NCBI GenBank assembly: GCA_016927695.1
Contig: JAFGME010000127.1
Coordinates: forward strand, 1 to 36,347
Length of the DNA stretch: 36,347 nt
Reading direction: 5' to 3'
Origin: Bacteroidales bacterium
GTDB lineage: Bacteria > Bacteroidota > Bacteroidia > Bacteroidales > JAFGHD01
Shown here: positions 34,344 to 36,347 of the stretch, one piece after another
Layout: the number at the start of each line of letters is the position of its first letter
How positions within the stretch are numbered: position 1 is the first letter of the stretch
The notes under the pieces: model-generated
What the model saw: only the letters and a program-made list of their open reading frames with translations
What the model was told of the DNA's origin: nothing
Database searches by the model: none
Translations under genes and position numbers: made by a program

Positions 34344-34630
34344 AACACTCCCAGATGTTTCCCGGCAGCAAAGAATGCCAGCGTCAATAGAAAAGTCACA
34401 AAAAGCACCGATCTTCCGGCTTTATCATACTTAAAGTTGACAAAAAAGATCCGGAGGGGGAGCAGATTTCCTGAAATACCAAGCAGCACGTGGATGTTCT
34501 TTTCCAGGTATAATTGTGCTATGCCGGCTTTTAGTATCAGGTGGTTTAAAAGATAGATCAGCCCGAAGAATAAAACGGGAAAAACAATGGCAACGGCTGT
34601 TCCAAGGAAGAAGCTGTCTTTTCTAAACAT
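34340..34630 (-). CDS. Small membrane protein between surE and lpxB
   Basis: This 96-aa protein has an N-terminal helix (LGTAVAIVFPVLFFGLIYLLNHLIL), a central amphipathic part (LLGISGNLLPLRIFFVNFKYDKAGRS) and a second helix (VLFVTFLLTLAFFAAG). I do not know a function. The ATG at 34630 overlaps the surE stop by 8 nt, and its own stop overlaps the lpxB start by 4 nt, so all three genes are likely translated in series. A farther ATG at 34654 would overlap surE by 32 nt and is less likely. The position suggests a role at the envelope, which is only inference. Confidence 0.78.
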   Translation of the reverse strand: MFRKDSFFLGTAVAIVFPVLFFGLIYLLNHLILKAGIAQLYLEKNIHVLLGISGNLLPLRIFFVNFKYDKAGRSVLFVTFLLTLAFFAAGKHLGVL

Positions 34631-35393
34631 TGAAATCCCATTTTCGTATATCATTCACCGCATGGTGTGCTGTAAAATCAAAATGGACGGGTACGATGGA
34701 GATGAAGTTGTTCGCCAGCGCAAAAGAGTCGGAATCGGGGGATGTGTCTCCATCACGGAAAGCGCCGGTTAACCAGTAATAATGATGGTTGTGCGGATCT
34801 ATCCTTACATCGAATTCCTCTTCCCACTTCCCTTTGGCCTGTTTGCAAACCTTAATGCCCCTGATGGCTTCCCTGTTTATGGCAGGGATGTTCACATTCA
34901 GGCAGGTGTGTTCGGGAAGGCCATGCTCCAGTGTGTTGCGGATGATTATCCTCACATAATCATCCACTGCGCTGAAATCAGCCCCTGACGAATAATCGAG
35001 GATTGAAAAACCAATGGCAGGAATGCCGTCGATACAGGCTTCCAACGCCGCTCCCATGGTCCCGGAATAGATAATGTTGACCGATGCATTGGAACCATGG
35101 TTAATCCCTGACAGCACGAGGTCAGGCCTTTTTTTCAGCACGATCTGTTCTCCCATTTTAATGGCGTCAACAGGTGTGCCCGTGCAGACATACTCGCTGT
35201 AGTCATTATCTTCGGCGAGTTTTTTAAGCCGCAGAGGGGTTCCGGAAGTGATGGCATGCGACATTCCCGACCGCGGCCCGTCGGGGGCAACTACTGCAAC
35301 CCTTCCGAATTCTCTTGCAATTGATATCAGTTTCCTCAGGCCCGGGGCATGAATTCCATCGTCGTTGGTAACCAGTATTGTCGGATCAGCCAT
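34623..35393 (-). CDS. surE: 5'/3'-nucleotidase SurE
   Basis: This 256-aa cytoplasmic, metal-dependent phosphatase acts on nucleoside 5'- and 3'-monophosphates and sometimes short polyphosphate. Metal-binding motif TNDDG (Asp11, Asp12) is at the N-terminus. PDGPRSGMSHAIT contributes Ser42, VLSGINHGSN gives Asn98, and the CTGTPVDA and YSGTMGAALE segments are typical. It leads the operon with the small membrane gene and lpxB. A perfect -7 box lies upstream. Confidence 0.95.
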   Translation of the reverse strand: MADPTILVTNDDGIHAPGLRKLISIAREFGRVAVVAPDGPRSGMSHAITSGTPLRLKKLAEDNDYSEYVCTGTPVDAIKMGEQIVLKKRPDLVLSGINHGSNASVNIIYSGTMGAALEACIDGIPAIGFSILDYSSGADFSAVDDYVRIIIRNTLEHGLPEHTCLNVNIPAINREAIRGIKVCKQAKGKWEEEFDVRIDPHNHHYYWLTGAFRDGDTSPDSDSFALANNFISIVPVHFDFTAHHAVNDIRKWDFNV

Positions 35394-35410
35394 TATGCAA
35401 TTTTATGCGG

Positions 35411-35418
35411 CAAAGTTA
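35411..35418 (-). promoter_or_regulatory. -7 promoter box of the surE-lpxB operon
   Basis: TAACTTTG (35418-35411, minus strand) is a perfect TAnnTTTG match and lies 17 nt before the surE ATG. The nearest upstream TTTG is 27 nt away, longer than usual. On the opposite strand, TATCTTTA (35438-35445) is a possible weak -7 box for the divergent lipoprotein gene. Confidence 0.5.
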
Positions 35419-35488
35419 CTCATTATTGATAACTTTATATCTTTACAAACTGATCAGATTTTGTTTAACAGGTTTATTTACCCAAAAT

Positions 35489-36347
35489 ATGAGAAGCATT
35501 GCCACCCTGCTATGGGTAGTATCACTTGCCTGTTCATGTGTGAACAGAGAAAACTATCAGGTGAAAGAATTCAGGCCGTTCAACGGGTTTACTTTAAGCG
35601 GCGACACGCTGCGCCTTGGCATGGACTTGTCGGATGCAGTCCTGTATGGCATCACCATCCCCTCTGAAGATGACATTGAGGGAGGGTATTTCAGGTTTTC
35701 ATTCGATGTAAGAAACCGCACCGGAAGCGAGCGGTATTTTTATTACAAGGTTTTTTATCAGAACGAGTCGTATAAGTTTCCGGAGTTTATAATACATGGA
35801 GATTCAATGACATACAACTCTTTATCCTCCCACAATTTTTATGGGAGCTGGGAGAACTGCAGCGAAGGTTTTCATAAAACCCCTCTGATTAAAAACAGAT
35901 CCGGCTACCGCGAAGTGAGGGATTCTATCCGTATTGTGGGGAACCCGAGAAGCGAAAAAAAGTATTACGGCGCCGACCCGGAAAGGCTGCTGAGTCCTTC
36001 GTACAACATTGATGCTACCATCAGGAGGATAAAGCAGTCAAAAGAATGGATGGCGCAAATCAGGGAGAAAGCGGAAAAGAACGGTATCAGCAGTGAAAAA
36101 CAAATCTATCTTGACGCCATTTGGGTCATCCGGGAAGATATGAAAAAAGGGGACTTTAACAACCGGTGGAAGCGAAATCCCAGAACGGGTTCCTACAGTT
36201 TTTTACTGGTTGTAACAACGGAGGAAGCTTTGGCAGGAATTCCCGAATATATAAAGGACATAAGTCTTCAGGATTCAGCGTCAGGCGGATTTCTAAATCC
36301 TTATTATTACTTTCTTCATCCGGAAGGTGCAACAGATAAAGAGCGCA
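35489..36347 (+). CDS. Probable lipoprotein of unknown function (3' truncated)
   Basis: An ATG at 35489 opens a frame that stays open for 286 codons to the window edge, so the C-terminus is missing. The N-terminus MRSIATLLWVVSLACSC is a short hydrophobic signal followed by Cys residues, suggesting lipoprotein processing, although the lipobox (SLAC) is not ideal. The mature part has beta-strand segments (GYFRFSFDVRNRTGSERYFYYKVFYQ), a GSWENCSEGFHKT segment and a helical, Lys-rich middle (IKQSKEWMAQIREKAEK). I do not recognise the family. It is divergent from surE across a 95-nt gap and is probably the first gene of a plus-strand transcript. Confidence 0.7.
   Translation, partial: MRSIATLLWVVSLACSCVNRENYQVKEFRPFNGFTLSGDTLRLGMDLSDAVLYGITIPSEDDIEGGYFRFSFDVRNRTGSERYFYYKVFYQNESYKFPEFIIHGDSMTYNSLSSHNFYGSWENCSEGFHKTPLIKNRSGYREVRDSIRIVGNPRSEKKYYGADPERLLSPSYNIDATIRRIKQSKEWMAQIREKAEKNGISSEKQIYLDAIWVIREDMKKGDFNNRWKRNPRTGSYSFLLVVTTEEALAGIPEYIKDISLQDSASGGFLNPYYYFLHPEGATDKER

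Noticed and set aside
35365-35667. Plus-strand open frame of 100 codons across the surE/lipoprotein gap
   Set aside because: It overlaps the start of surE and the first third of the lipoprotein frame, which has the better start and a signal sequence.

Overview
This window looks like chromosomal DNA of a member of the Bacteroidota, probably an uncultured Bacteroidia. Five things point there. There are type IX secretion system (T9SS) cargo proteins of both sorting types and a PorP/SprF partner. There are Bacteroidota-restricted families (DUF4783, DUF6913, the repeat with a YWVxGxGxW signature). Promoter boxes match TTTG-N19..23-TAnnTTTG. The surE - small membrane gene - lpxB order is present. 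Ribosome binding sites are weak and A-rich. I see no tRNA, rRNA, CRISPR array, transposase, integrase or phage gene. No gene-free stretch exceeds about 220 bases.

Layout. (1) 2-1669, plus strand: 3' part of a large surface protein with an Ig-like domain, a LamG domain and a C-terminal Ca-binding-like repeat. It ends at a hairpin terminator and faces a second terminator from the other side. (2) 1859-11229, minus strand: a three-gene T9SS surface operon. It runs from a choice-of-anchor L protein with eight Ig-like modules, through a 1735-aa protein with three ~470-aa repeats, to a PorP/SprF membrane protein. (3) 11409-13651, minus: DUF4783 - nadC - yihY/brkB, tightly coupled. (4) 13757-14901, plus: a short-chain dehydrogenase and an RseC-like protein. 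(5) 14910-18569, minus: a tandem universal stress protein, then an HD-domain phosphohydrolase paired with a membrane class III adenylate cyclase. (6) 18700-19826, plus: a flavin reductase and a DUF6913 protein. (7) 19939-25848, plus: two tandem paralogous secreted M14 carboxypeptidases and a membrane-fused spermidine-synthase-like protein. (8) 25850-30812, minus: an unrecognised polytopic membrane protein with a very basic cytoplasmic arm, and a 1151-aa protein joining GAF-like, receiver-like and PEP/pyruvate-binding ATP-grasp domains. (9) 31033-33141, plus: NADP-glutamate dehydrogenase and a TetR-type regulator. (10) 33210-35393, minus: surE - small membrane protein - lpxB. (11) 35489-36347, plus: the start of an unrecognised probable lipoprotein that runs off the end.

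Themes. Much of the coding capacity goes to the cell surface (regions 1, 2, 7, 11). The rest mixes housekeeping (NAD, lipid A, nitrogen assimilation) with signalling (cAMP cyclase plus HD, universal stress protein, receiver/ATP-grasp protein). The best candidates for undescribed biology are the receiver-PEP/pyruvate-binding fusion with its neighbouring basic membrane protein, and the compositionally foreign LamG domain that interrupts an Ig-like domain at the left end. All product calls come from reading motifs by eye; no database search was run.
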